In this document: positions 1 through 8,464 of the stretch, piece after piece | How the letters are laid out: each line of letters begins with the position of its first letter | Position numbering within the stretch: position 1 is the stretch's first letter | Assembly: GCF_036456085.1 (NCBI RefSeq) | Contig: NZ_CP138632.1 | Span: 1,221,001 to 1,285,000 of the forward strand | Source: Veillonella parvula | GTDB taxonomy: Bacteria; Bacillota; Negativicutes; Veillonellales; Veillonellaceae | Length of the DNA: 64,000 nt | Reading direction: 5' to 3' | The notes under the pieces: model-generated | Database searches by the model: none | Told to the model about the DNA's origin: nothing | What the model saw: only the letters and a program-made list of their open reading frames with translations | Made by a program: the position numbers and the translations under genes

Positions 1-809
1 CTCAAATCATGAGCTGGATTGCTGACGAATACAGCACATTAAAAGGTGAATGGAGCCCAGGTATCGTTACAGGTAAACCAATCGAAGTAGGCGGTTCCTT
101 AGGCCGTAATGAAGCGACTGGTCGCGGTTGCCTCATCGCATTGCAAAGCTATCTTGCTAAGAAAAACTTGGATATCAAAAACCTTACTGTTGCAGTTCAA
201 GGCTTTGGTAACGTAGGTTCCGTAGGCGCTCGTCTCATTGCACAAGCAGGTGCAAAAGTTGTGGCTATCGGCGACGTAAGCGTTAACATCTACAATCCTA
301 ACGGTCTCGATGTTGAAAAAGCATACGAATATGCTAACTCCCATGGTCGTTCCCTCGAAGGTTACAGCGAACCAGGCATGACTACAATTGGACCTCAAGA
401 GTTATTGGCTCAACCAGTTGATGTATTATACATGGCAGCCCTTGAGAACCAATTAAACAAAGACAACATGGAAAATATCCAAGCTAAAATCATCTTGGAA
501 GGCGCTAATGGTCCTACTACTAATGATGCGGATAAATACTTCTATGAAAAAGGCATCGACATCATCCCTGACGTTCTTGCTAACGGCGGCGGCGTAGTTG
601 TATCCTACTATGAATGGGTACAAAATAAAGCAAGCTTCTACTGGACTGAAGAAGAAGTTAATGAAAGATTAACTAAGAATATGCAAAATAGCTTCGAAGC
701 TGTTTGGGAAATGCAACATAAATACAATGTACCTCCTCGTCAAGCAGCGTACATGGTTGCTCTTGAACGCCTCGTAGTCGAAACTAGATGGCGTGGCTAT
801 AACTGCTAA
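1..809 (+). CDS. Glutamate dehydrogenase, C-terminal part (5' end outside window)
   Basis: Interconverts glutamate with 2-oxoglutarate and ammonia in the cytoplasm. The open frame runs in from the left edge; about 268 residues of an enzyme usually 410-450 long are visible. Seen: a GRGC segment before the Rossmann fold, the dinucleotide-binding loop GFGNVGS, the EGANGPTT segment, and a conserved NGGGVVVSYYEW stretch near the end, all typical of hexameric Glu/Leu/Phe/Val dehydrogenases. Cofactor preference (NAD or NADP) cannot be read safely from this part. The gene ends with TAA at 807-809 and is followed at once by a strong terminator, so it closes its transcript. The family is certain; the symbol (gdhA or gluD) is left open. 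Confidence 0.95.
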   Translation, partial: QIMSWIADEYSTLKGEWSPGIVTGKPIEVGGSLGRNEATGRGCLIALQSYLAKKNLDIKNLTVAVQGFGNVGSVGARLIAQAGAKVVAIGDVSVNIYNPNGLDVEKAYEYANSHGRSLEGYSEPGMTTIGPQELLAQPVDVLYMAALENQLNKDNMENIQAKIILEGANGPTTNDADKYFYEKGIDIIPDVLANGGGVVVSYYEWVQNKASFYWTEEEVNERLTKNMQNSFEAVWEMQHKYNVPPRQAAYMVALERLVVETRWRGYNC

Positions 810-845
810 ACTCCTATACCTCCATACATTTTAGCCATAAAAAAG

Positions 846-877
846 GCGTAAGCTCGATTTGAGCTTACGCTTTTTTT
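846..877 (+). terminator. Rho-independent terminator of glutamate dehydrogenase
   Basis: Perfect 10-bp stem (GCGTAAGCTC paired with GAGCTTACGC), loop GATTT, then seven T. It lies 37 bases after the stop codon. Confidence 0.93.
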
Positions 878-947
878 ACCTATATACATAATCGAAACAT
901 CTCTTGAGGCTCAATTATTTACTTAGTTTTGTCAATAAAACCACTTA

Positions 948-1439
948 TTATTTAAAAGCACCTAACAAAGCAGCCACACTAGGACGGCTCATCAAAGCTT
1001 TCACCAATACAGAACCAAGAACTGCTGGAATAGTTTGACCTACGATAAGGTTCAATACTAATGGCCAGTACGGAATTCCAAGTAATGGACTGAGCCACAT
1101 TGGTACACATAGTGCTGGCACAAATACGATTGGAAGCATGACCCACCAAGCGCTGAGGCCAAGCTTGCGCATTCCTACGATAATGCCTGTCGTTACTACA
1201 CCGACACCAAAGCCCCCTACCATATCGAAGATACCAAGACCGCCGAATAGGAAGTTAGAAATGAGGTTGCCAATCCCCATGGGAATCACCAAGAACGGAA
1301 AGGCATAAGCAAGTGCATATAATGATGTTGCTATACGAATTTGATAAGCCCCGAAGGAAACGCTTTGCGTTACATACAATACAACGATGTACAATGCCAC
1401 AACCATGGCAGAAATAGTCAATTTGCGTGTAGAAATCAT
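948..1439 (-). CDS. queT: QueT-type queuosine precursor transporter
   Basis: Predicted membrane protein of 163 residues with about five hydrophobic helices and a conserved GNLISN/GGLGIFDMVGG region, matching the QueT family of preQ0/preQ1 uptake proteins. The start chosen is ATG at 1439 (MISTRKLT), with AGGAGG at 1448-1453 eight bases upstream. A longer frame reaching 1484 would begin inside the terminator hairpin and is rejected. A preQ1-type riboswitch with attenuator precedes it, which supports the substrate assignment independently. queC lies 0.5 kb away on the same strand, so salvage and synthesis of 7-deazaguanines are adjacent. Family membership is judged from sequence pattern and context. 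Confidence 0.85.
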   Translation of the reverse strand: MISTRKLTISAMVVALYIVVLYVTQSVSFGAYQIRIATSLYALAYAFPFLVIPMGIGNLISNFLFGGLGIFDMVGGFGVGVVTTGIIVGMRKLGLSAWWVMLPIVFVPALCVPMWLSPLLGIPYWPLVLNLIVGQTIPAVLGSVLVKALMSRPSVAALLGAFK

Positions 1440-1465
1440 AACACTCACCTCCTCAAAATAAAAAA

Positions 1466-1487
1466 AGCATGGCAAAACTACCATGCT
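1466..1487 (-). terminator. Attenuator terminator in the queT leader
   Basis: On the minus strand, AGCATGG / CCATGCT form a 7-bp stem around the loop TAGTTTTG, followed by eight T (positions 1458-1465). It ends just before the ribosome binding site. Its loop and adjoining base are complementary over nine bases to the tail of the upstream aptamer. Confidence 0.88.
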
Positions 1488-1506
1488 ATAAATGCTTATG
1501 AATTTC

Positions 1507-1546
1507 CGTAGTTTTGTTTAGAGACAGGATGGTTTCAAACTGTCTT
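1507..1546 (-). promoter_or_regulatory. preQ1-I-like riboswitch aptamer upstream of queT
   Basis: On the minus strand AGACAG (1545-1540) pairs with CTGTCT (1527-1522) around a 12-base loop, and is followed by the A-rich tail AAACAAAACTA. This is the architecture of class I preQ1 aptamers: one small stem-loop plus an A-rich tail that folds back into the loop. The tail segment CAAAACTAC (1516-1508) is exactly complementary to GTAGTTTTG (1481-1473) in the terminator loop region. Ligand binding would therefore trap the tail, free the terminator and shut transcription off. The loop sequence departs from the best-known consensus, so the class is inferred from structure and gene context. Confidence 0.75.
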
Positions 1547-1612
1547 ATTTAGTTGTCGCCTTTAGGCAGTACTAATATATCATATATCTAATATTTTCGC
1601 AATTAATTGGGA

Positions 1613-1832
1613 TTAAGGCGGACTTGTAGGATCATCTACGATTAGTATCAAGATTGTAAGGTGGGGGTGGGGGTGGGGGCAGATACCTTTCCTCATCGCT
1701 TCACTGGCGAACCGGCCATCGGCCTAGGGCCTCGACCTGCCAAAGTCGCTCTTTGAAAAGGTATCTTCCACCACATCAAATTAAGCAAATCAACGTTTAT
1801 CACAATACTAGTGACGTAAAAGTCCGCCTTAA
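1613..1832. repeat. Large nested palindrome with G5 tracts between queC and queT
   Basis: Outer arms TTAAGGCGGACTT (1613-1625) and AAGTCCGCCTTAA (1820-1832) are perfectly complementary over 13 bp. Inner arms AGATACCTTT (1681-1690) and AAAGGTATCT (1757-1766) enclose a 66-base GC-rich core. Just before the inner arm three runs of five G are separated by single T (1663-1679), a possible G-quadruplex. No coding frame explains the interval. The plan (outer palindrome, AT-rich spacer, inner palindrome, GC-rich core) resembles the paired elements at 55.9-56.4 kb, although the sequences differ apart from a similar AGATACC inner arm. It accounts for most of the gene-free stretch 1547-1936. Confidence 0.7.
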
Positions 1833-1936
1833 GTCAAATGAACACTCTAACCAATTAGAATATATGCAAAGTAGTCGCCCAAAGACGACTACTAATTTAA
1901 GCCAGTTTTAGTAGAAGTATATAGAGATAACTACTT

Positions 1937-2626
1937 TTACAATGCTGGATCTTTGACTCCGTTTGCATGGAAGGCTTTTGCTCTGTCGATGCATGTGCCG
2001 CAGTGTCCGCATGGTTTATCTCCGCCTTCGTAGCAGGACCAGGTTAAGTGGTATGGTACTCCGAGGCGTAGGCCTTCTTTTACAATGGCAGCTTTGTTGG
2101 AGTTAATAAAAGGTGCTTCTAAGGAGCATTCTTTACCGGATCCTTCAAAGATAGCGTCGCCCATAGATTTGTAGAAGTGTTCTGTACAGTCAGGATAGGC
2201 ATTACCCGCCGCATCATCACTGTGAGCACCGTAATAGATATAGCCGCAGTCTAGAGATAGTGCCAAGGATGCTGCCGCAGATAGGAATAGCCCATTTCTA
2301 AACGGTACATAAGTACTCACCGTACCTTCCCCTTCTGCATCTTGTTGTTCTTTGTAGGAACCTTGCGGAATGTCTTCACTAGATTGTACTAATAAAGAGC
2401 AGTTACTAAAGGCAAATAGCTTGGTAACATCCATCGTTTTACCTTCCATACCATAGTGCTCTAAAATAGCTACGGCAGCTTCTAATTCTTTACTATGTTT
2501 TTGACCATATTGAATCGATAAGGGCACTACATTATCTTTACCAAATCGTTCAATGGCGAGGGCCAAACAAGTAGTACTGTCTACGCCACCGCTAAATAGA
2601 ACGACGGCCTTTTGTTTTTGAGCCAT
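1937..2626 (-). CDS. queC: 7-cyano-7-deazaguanine (preQ0) synthase QueC
   Basis: Converts 7-carboxy-7-deazaguanine to preQ0 with ATP and ammonia, a step toward queuosine in tRNA. The 229-residue length is typical. Seen: the PP-loop motif SGGVDST at residues 12-18 and a C-terminal zinc-binding set Cys198, Cys206, Cys209 and Cys212 (CGHCGTC). The ATG start has AAGGAG seven bases upstream. It lies downstream of exodeoxyribonuclease III on the same strand, separated by a hairpin. queD and queE are not in the window. Confidence 0.96.
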   Translation of the reverse strand: MAQKQKAVVLFSGGVDSTTCLALAIERFGKDNVVPLSIQYGQKHSKELEAAVAILEHYGMEGKTMDVTKLFAFSNCSLLVQSSEDIPQGSYKEQQDAEGEGTVSTYVPFRNGLFLSAAASLALSLDCGYIYYGAHSDDAAGNAYPDCTEHFYKSMGDAIFEGSGKECSLEAPFINSNKAAIVKEGLRLGVPYHLTWSCYEGGDKPCGHCGTCIDRAKAFHANGVKDPAL

Positions 2627-2647
2627 AGTATCTCCTTTTCTATCACA

Positions 2648-2673
2648 ACAGCCTCATCCGTAGATGAGGCTGT
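2648..2673 (-). other. Perfect hairpin between exodeoxyribonuclease III gene and queC
   Basis: ACAGCCTCATC and GATGAGGCTGT pair over 11 bp with a CGTA loop. No U-run follows on the minus strand, so it is not a canonical terminator. It may be a processing or partial-termination site ahead of queC. Confidence 0.5.
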
Positions 2674-2694
2674 GCTTTTACATTCACTAAAATT

Positions 2695-3450
2695 TTATAG
2701 ATCAATAACCAATTCTACTGGACAGTGATCAGAGCCAAAGATTTGTTGGTGAATCTTAGCTTCTTGGATTTTATCGTCAAGACGTTTAGATGTGATGAAA
2801 TAGTCAATTCTCCATCCTGTATTCCGTTCACGAGCTTTCCCCATATAGGACCACCAGCTGTATTGTTCAATAGCATCTGGATAAAGGTGACGGAATGTAT
2901 CTGTAAAACCTGCCCCTAAGAGTTCTGTCATCTTTGCACGTTCTTCATCGGAGAAGCCTGCATTTTTACGATTCGTCTTAGGATTTTTTAGGTCGATTTC
3001 TTGATGGGCTACATTGAGATCACCACATAGGATGACAGGCTTTTTCTTATCTAATTCAAGTAGATAATTACGGAATGCATCTTCCCAAGTCATACGATAA
3101 TCAAGGCGAGCTAATTCACGTTGGCTATTCGGTGTATAACAGCATACCAAATAGAAATTATCGTATTCAGCAGTGATAACACGACCCTCTTGATCGTGTT
3201 CTTCAATACCGATGCCATTCGTTACGGACAATGGCTTAATACGCGTGAATACAGCCGTGCCACTATAGCCTTTCTTAACTGCACTATTCCAATATTGCTC
3301 ATACCCTGGCAACTCCAAAGAAATTTGATCGGGTTGCAATTTTGTTTCTTGCAGGCAGAAAATATCTGCATCTAATTCATTAAAGGATTCCATGAATCCC
3401 TTTGTTACAGCGGCGCGGAGGCCGTTTACATTCCAAGAAATTAATTTCAA
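2695..3450 (-). CDS. Exodeoxyribonuclease III (AP endonuclease, ExoA/XthA family)
   Basis: Cytoplasmic DNA-repair nuclease that cuts at abasic sites and trims 3' ends. The 251-residue length fits. Motifs in order: SWNVNGLRA at the N-terminus, LQETKL with the metal-binding Glu near residue 36, GDLNVAH in the centre, and GSDHCPV with the catalytic Asp-His pair near the C-terminus. The start codon is TTG (3450) with AAGGAG upstream; the next methionine would remove the first strand of the fold. A palindrome GTGAAAG-TTT-CTTTCAC (3509-3525) lies about 60 bases upstream, purpose unknown. Confidence 0.96.
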   Translation of the reverse strand: MKLISWNVNGLRAAVTKGFMESFNELDADIFCLQETKLQPDQISLELPGYEQYWNSAVKKGYSGTAVFTRIKPLSVTNGIGIEEHDQEGRVITAEYDNFYLVCCYTPNSQRELARLDYRMTWEDAFRNYLLELDKKKPVILCGDLNVAHQEIDLKNPKTNRKNAGFSDEERAKMTELLGAGFTDTFRHLYPDAIEQYSWWSYMGKARERNTGWRIDYFITSKRLDDKIQEAKIHQQIFGSDHCPVELVIDL

Positions 3451-3587
3451 TTCTTACTCCTTTATAATACTTTGCATCAATCTAATAGTATTCACCGTAT
3501 TTAACTTGGTGAAAGTTTCTTTCACATAGAATATACGTCAAGTTTTTGCTTAATCTAAGCTAATCTAAAGATTATATGTTAGCAATA

Positions 3588-3815
3588 CTACTGCTTTTTA
3601 TGTTTCTTAGCATGTCTTGCTTCTGCACGAGCCTTGCGGGCATTTTCATTTGCTTTAAGATCGCTTTCACGTTTCTCACGAAAATAATTAGCCACCGCCG
3701 ACAAGATAAGGATCACTAATACAGTTACATTAAACATACCAGGTCCAAAGGTATAGATGTGATAACACAAATAACCAAAGGCAACGACTGTTAGTAATTG
3801 TTTTAATAGATTCAT
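3588..3815 (-). CDS. Small membrane protein of unknown function, 75 residues
   Basis: Two predicted membrane helices (about residues 5-22 and 27-43) are followed by a highly charged Lys/Arg/Glu tail ending KHKKQ. The start is supported by AGGAGG six bases upstream. It begins 13 bases after the rhodanese gene and is probably cotranscribed with it. I recognise no family; the tail suggests contact with an acidic partner or membrane surface on the cytoplasmic side. Confidence 0.7.
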   Translation of the reverse strand: MNLLKQLLTVVAFGYLCYHIYTFGPGMFNVTVLVILILSAVANYFREKRESDLKANENARKARAEARHAKKHKKQ

Positions 3816-3828
3816 TCGCCCTCCTAAG

Positions 3829-4647
3829 TTAGTTTAATGTTTCTACACCTGTGCTAAGCGGGAAGCCTTCATACGTTACCCAGTCACTAGAACTACCAAC
3901 ATATAAAGCAGATTCAAGGCCTACTTCACTCATGGTTAACAACGCATTGCAGGCAGTCACACCAGACCCACAGTACGTTACAACTGGCCTATTTTGGTAG
4001 ATTTCGTTGTAATACTCAGCCTCTAAATCTTTCAAGGATTTAGGACCATCTACGGTATAGCCACTTTCATAAAAATGATTAACAGCCCCAGGAATATGTC
4101 CTGTCATGCCGTCCATCGTATCCACTTGAGATCCATCATAACGGAATGGCGCACGAGCATCAATAATAACATGATCTCCGCTTTCACTAGCCTTGAGCAC
4201 CTCATCGCGACTCATAACCATATCTGTTTGCAACTCGTAGTTAAAGATAGATGGTTTAGCAGGTAACGGGGTCGGCTCTTTAGTTAAGAGATGGCCCTCT
4301 CGAACCCAACGTTCAATACCACCAGACAAAACGCGTACATCTGTTAAGCCCATGTAACGTAACGTCCACCAAAGACGACCCGCTAAAAATAGCCACGAAT
4401 CATATACTACAACCTTTGAGTTACGAGTGATGCCATAAGACTCAAAGGTATGAGCTAACTGTTCCATATCTGGCAATGGATGACGACCACCATGCTCGCC
4501 TAAAGGACCAGTCAAATCCTTGTCTAAATCTACCGCATAAGCCCCCTTAATATGGCCTTTTTTATAATCTTGATACCCTCTAGCATCTAAAATGATGACC
4601 TCATCAAGACAAGCTAATAATTCTGTAGGAGTGATAAAATTTGACAT
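3829..4647 (-). CDS. Thiosulfate/3-mercaptopyruvate sulfurtransferase (tandem rhodanese)
   Basis: Transfers sulfur from thiosulfate or 3-mercaptopyruvate to an acceptor thiol. Two rhodanese domains of about 125 residues each fill the 272-residue chain. The N-terminal, non-catalytic domain shows ILDARGYQDYKKGHIKGA. The C-terminal domain carries the active loop CGSGVTA with Cys226. The CGSGVT loop is the form usually seen in mercaptopyruvate sulfurtransferases (SseA type), so that substrate is favoured. AAGGAG precedes the ATG. It heads a two-gene unit with the small membrane protein. Confidence 0.92.
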   Translation of the reverse strand: MSNFITPTELLACLDEVIILDARGYQDYKKGHIKGAYAVDLDKDLTGPLGEHGGRHPLPDMEQLAHTFESYGITRNSKVVVYDSWLFLAGRLWWTLRYMGLTDVRVLSGGIERWVREGHLLTKEPTPLPAKPSIFNYELQTDMVMSRDEVLKASESGDHVIIDARAPFRYDGSQVDTMDGMTGHIPGAVNHFYESGYTVDGPKSLKDLEAEYYNEIYQNRPVVTYCGSGVTACNALLTMSEVGLESALYVGSSSDWVTYEGFPLSTGVETLN

Positions 4648-4791
4648 ATTGTACTCCTTTCTTTGATTATATCGAAAAATACAAATCTTTTAATATTATT
4701 ATATACGACTATAACCGGATATACAATTTATTTTGGTATAGTAAAAGTTATTTATTCTTGCGATGTAACAACTAGAGTAAACATAAAAAGC

Positions 4792-4808
4792 CCCTATCTT
4801 AGATAGGG
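4792..4808 (-). terminator. Terminator after the Nudix gene
   Basis: Minus strand: a 7-bp stem CCCTATC / GATAGGG with a 3-base loop, then G-G-C and five T (plus AAAAA at 4786-4790). Confidence 0.8.
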
Positions 4809-4833
4809 ACTTTTAGGTAATTCAATGTTAAGC

Positions 4834-5238
4834 TTATAAACGTCTATACATTTCATCTACCGCATCAATATCAGCAGGTAACCAATCTACAGAATATAAG
4901 GTTTCTTTAGATAGCCATTTAGCAGCTTCATGTTCTACTAAGGTAATATTAGAATCATTTTTCAACGAACATAAATAACAGTGCATTGTTAAATCAAATT
5001 TTTCATAACCGGTATATTCGATAGTAATAATATGCTCTTGAATATTAATATCAGCTTCTAGTTCTTCTTTGATTTCTCTAATAAGAGCTACTTCATGGGG
5101 TTCACCAGGTTCGATTTTGCCACCCGGAAATTCCCAACCATCTTTTAAATCACCATATCCACGCTGAGTTGCTAATATGGTATTATCCTTTTTTATAATA
5201 GCTGCTACAACTTCAATGTGTTTTCGTTGTTCACTCAT
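4834..5238 (-). CDS. Nudix hydrolase (MutT-like)
   Basis: Hydrolyses nucleoside diphosphates linked to another moiety; likely an oxidised or non-canonical NTP. 134 residues. The Nudix box is complete: GG at 39-40, KIEPGE, and REIKEEL with the metal-binding glutamates around residues 54-60. The N-terminus (IEVVAAIIKKDNTILATQRGYG) resembles MutT/NudG. It starts eight bases after the helicase-DUF3427 gene and shares its transcript, ending at the terminator at 4792-4808. That pairing makes a role tied to the helicase more likely than general housekeeping. Exact substrate unknown. Confidence 0.92.
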   Translation of the reverse strand: MSEQRKHIEVVAAIIKKDNTILATQRGYGDLKDGWEFPGGKIEPGEPHEVALIREIKEELEADINIQEHIITIEYTGYEKFDLTMHCYLCSLKNDSNITLVEHEAAKWLSKETLYSVDWLPADIDAVDEMYRRL

Positions 5239-5246
5239 AAATATCC

Positions 5247-8150
5247 TTATCCATTAACAATATAGTCATAAATATCATCCCGTACAGGTACTTCGAGTAC
5301 ATATTCTAACTCTACCGCCGCAGTACCATTAACCATAGAAATTTCTTTAGCATTTTCCTGACCAGTAGAATGAATCGGTCCCAAATAATAAAACTCTTTA
5401 GACTCTTCATCATCCTTGTTTTTTCTCACAAACAAATGCATAGCAACACCTAGTTCATCAGCATTAAACGCGGTTTGTACATCATCAGAGGCAAAGGTTC
5501 TCTTATTTTTAGAAATAGCTTTTAGTAATCCTGGACTCTCAAATCTATCCTCGTATTTAATGGTATCTTGAATATCATCTGCTTTATGATAATTAATAAA
5601 AACGGGATATGTCTTTGTTTCTTTATGGAATTTATAACCCCCAATGTTGAGAGGAACTTCGTTTTGAGGCCACTCTAATAATTGGCAAACCTGTTCATAC
5701 GTATATTTTTCATATAATGCAAATGGTGTATTACCATAAATATTATCTTTATATTTTTCATTGAACTGCTTCAATCCATAAGCAATAAGCTCTTGAACTT
5801 GTTCCTTAAAATTATTATCCTCTAAAGCCTGTTTAAAGATTCGAGATATACCATAGCTACCATTGGAAAATTCAATAAATTCACTATCGGCAAATATCTT
5901 TTGTGCTACTTGAACACCAAATTGATTTGTCATCATATTGATGAGATTAACACGTCCATATTCCGATAGGTCTACATTATAACTATCAAATAGCTCTTCG
6001 GAAACATAATTAATCACATCATCACGACCATCTAGTAATGCTTGCAACAATAGAAGCTCTCTTACACGTATACCGGTCGTTAATTTCTGAGATATAAAAT
6101 GTAGCATTCTCTCCTGAACCGGTGTAAAGGATATATCATAATCCTTATCCTTAACCTTTATCAAGAAATGATGATATGACTTAAATTTACTGAAAATTCT
6201 ACTAACATCAATCGAACCATGATCAGCAAAATCAGAAATTTTAGGAATACGGCCTAATTTGAAGCGTAAATTAAAATAGGCTTCTTTAATTAATTTCATA
6301 TCAGAAAATCTTGCCGTATCAATAGATTCATAAATGCGTTGTTTTGCAATTTTATCAAAATGTACAGTTGATGTACCTGGAATAATACGATTGCCAGCTT
6401 GTACATAACGACGCAATGTATCTTTGTTATAGCTTCTATCACCAGATAAGGCTAATGGAATCATAAAATTATTTGTATAATTTCCAATGAAATCCAAGAT
6501 AACTACATATTCTTTATCTTCAAATTTACGAAGACCACGTCCAAGTTGTTGAATAAAGATTATAGGGCTTTCAGTTTGACGTAGCATAATAACTTGATTA
6601 ATTTCTGGAATATCAACACCTTCATTGAAGATATCTACGGTAAAGATATAGTCTAGCTGTTCATCAATACGACCTTGGTACTCTCCTGTGCCAGTTAATC
6701 GAGCAATTGCTTTCTCCCTAATTTCTTGACTGTCTTCACCAGTTAAACATATCGTACGATAAATACCACGCTCATTAAAAGCATTAGACAGCTCTTTTGC
6801 CTCAACTCGATTACTACAAAATACTAAGCCCTTAACACGACTACCACTATGACCAAAATAGCGAATCTTTTCTACAATTTTATCTACCCGCTCTTTTGTA
6901 GACAAGTTTGAAAAGGATACCTCCAAATCAGAAATATCTTCTTGAGTATCTACCCATAAATCACTAATACCAAAATAATGAAATGGACATAATAAATCTT
7001 CTTCTAAAGCCTGTTGTAATCGAATTTCGTAAATAATATTATGGTCAAACAATTCATATAAATCATAACCATCTGTACGTTCCGGGCTAGCTGTCATTCC
7101 CAATAAAAATTGAGGATCAAAGTAATCAATGATGCGTTGGTAACTATCTGAACCTGCACGATGCACTTCGTCAATAATAATACAGTCAAATTCCTTTGGA
7201 TCATACTGTTTCATTACATCATTACGGCCCATCATTTGCATCGTAGAGAATACATGAGTCGCATTATAGTATTTAGCATTCCCAGAAACCAAACCAAATG
7301 TAATGGATGGATCATTATAAATCCGCTCAAAGCTGGCAATCGCTTGTTTTGCAATTTGCTCCCGATGTACTAAAAATAATATTCTTTTAGGCTTCATTTC
7401 TCTCATAGCAAAAGCCGCTGCATAGGTTTTGCCGGTACCCGTAGCAGAAATCAAAAGGCCTCTTTTAGCATTATTAGCCCTTAGTTCATTGAAGTTAGCA
7501 ATAAACTGTTGTTGCATACTATTGGGCTCTAGTTGACCCAAATCTATTTTTCTAAATTGCTCTGCTACAGTCTTTTGTGAAGTGCGCTCTGGCCGTACCC
7601 ATCTTGGTTTATACCAAGGAATAAAATCTTCATAGGGAATAGAAAATTTTGAATTCCAATATAAGTCAAATTCTTCCGTAATTTCTCGAGCATAGGTATC
7701 ACTGCAATGAGCTTCAGAGCGAGTATTCCATTCACGATTTTTCTTTAATGCATTAATAGTTAAATTAGAACTACCAACTATAATCTGATAAGATTCATCT
7801 TTTCTAAAAATGTAGCCTTTTGTATGAAATCCATGACCACTACCTTGTGTAGTGCAATACACTTTTAACTCAATATTATTTAAATTTCCTAAATCTTCCA
7901 AAACTTGTGGACTATTAAAACCAAGATAATCCGTCGTTAACACACGTCCTCGGACGCCACGTTCTTCTAACTCTTTAAGAATTGGTTTTAATGTTAATAA
8001 GCCTTCTGGAGTAATAAATGCTACCGATATTAAAAACTCATCACAATTGCGTAATCCATCTTCAATAGCAGATAATACATTACGCCCTTCCCCATTAGCA
8101 ATAAGTTCCGAAGATGTAGCAAAATTGATTAAATGATTCGATTCTGACAT
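5247..8150 (-). CDS. PLD-like nuclease - superfamily II helicase - DUF3427 protein
   Basis: 967 residues with three parts. Residues about 1-180 form a phospholipase-D-like nuclease half, with HTKGYIF near residue 110 followed by IIVGSSNLT. Residues about 210-570 form a SF2 helicase: Walker A ATGTGKT, Walker B IIIDEVH, motif III MTASP, and motif VI QQLGRGLR. The C-terminal third includes a DUF3427-type region ending with a predicted beta-rich segment (KTYPVFINYHK). It is probably an ATP-driven DNA-binding nuclease in the cytoplasm. The ATG has GGGGAG eight bases upstream. It is cotranscribed with a Nudix hydrolase. PLD-helicase-DUF3427 proteins are widespread and have been suggested to act in mobile-element defence; that role is inference here. 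Confidence 0.9.
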   Translation of the reverse strand: MSESNHLINFATSSELIANGEGRNVLSAIEDGLRNCDEFLISVAFITPEGLLTLKPILKELEERGVRGRVLTTDYLGFNSPQVLEDLGNLNNIELKVYCTTQGSGHGFHTKGYIFRKDESYQIIVGSSNLTINALKKNREWNTRSEAHCSDTYAREITEEFDLYWNSKFSIPYEDFIPWYKPRWVRPERTSQKTVAEQFRKIDLGQLEPNSMQQQFIANFNELRANNAKRGLLISATGTGKTYAAAFAMREMKPKRILFLVHREQIAKQAIASFERIYNDPSITFGLVSGNAKYYNATHVFSTMQMMGRNDVMKQYDPKEFDCIIIDEVHRAGSDSYQRIIDYFDPQFLLGMTASPERTDGYDLYELFDHNIIYEIRLQQALEEDLLCPFHYFGISDLWVDTQEDISDLEVSFSNLSTKERVDKIVEKIRYFGHSGSRVKGLVFCSNRVEAKELSNAFNERGIYRTICLTGEDSQEIREKAIARLTGTGEYQGRIDEQLDYIFTVDIFNEGVDIPEINQVIMLRQTESPIIFIQQLGRGLRKFEDKEYVVILDFIGNYTNNFMIPLALSGDRSYNKDTLRRYVQAGNRIIPGTSTVHFDKIAKQRIYESIDTARFSDMKLIKEAYFNLRFKLGRIPKISDFADHGSIDVSRIFSKFKSYHHFLIKVKDKDYDISFTPVQERMLHFISQKLTTGIRVRELLLLQALLDGRDDVINYVSEELFDSYNVDLSEYGRVNLINMMTNQFGVQVAQKIFADSEFIEFSNGSYGISRIFKQALEDNNFKEQVQELIAYGLKQFNEKYKDNIYGNTPFALYEKYTYEQVCQLLEWPQNEVPLNIGGYKFHKETKTYPVFINYHKADDIQDTIKYEDRFESPGLLKAISKNKRTFASDDVQTAFNADELGVAMHLFVRKNKDDEESKEFYYLGPIHSTGQENAKEISMVNGTAAVELEYVLEVPVRDDIYDYIVNG

Positions 8151-8377
8151 AACGAACTCCCCATATAATGAATACTATACTTGCTATTATACCAGCCGCA
8201 GCTGCAACGTCTAGAGAGTATATAGTTTTACTTTTAAAAGTATATTTTTATAACAGCTTACAGCCTCATTCATCGTTTAATCGCTAATTATAAATATAAA
8301 TACATGTCCAAATCTAACATTTTCATCTATTCCTTATAATTATCGTATCTATACGTCTTTTTTGCCACGTAAAGTTG

Positions 8378-8386
8378 TGATATAAT
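8378..8386 (+). promoter_or_regulatory. Extended -10 promoter for the DUF3829 membrane protein
   Basis: TGATATAAT, a perfect TATAAT with the TGn extension, lies 79 bases before the start codon. No good -35 at 17 bp is visible. The rest of the divergent 8151-8464 interval is AT-rich without a recognised feature. Confidence 0.55.
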
Positions 8387-8464
8387 GTAAATAATTACTC
8401 TTAGGACATTAGTCTGTCCAAATGGATCCAAAAGAGTTAGTGTGTTTTCAAGGAGCGTGCGCAG

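Noticed and set aside
1440-1484. Upstream extension of queT by 15 codons
   Set aside because: It would start inside the terminator hairpin and run through the ribosome binding site.
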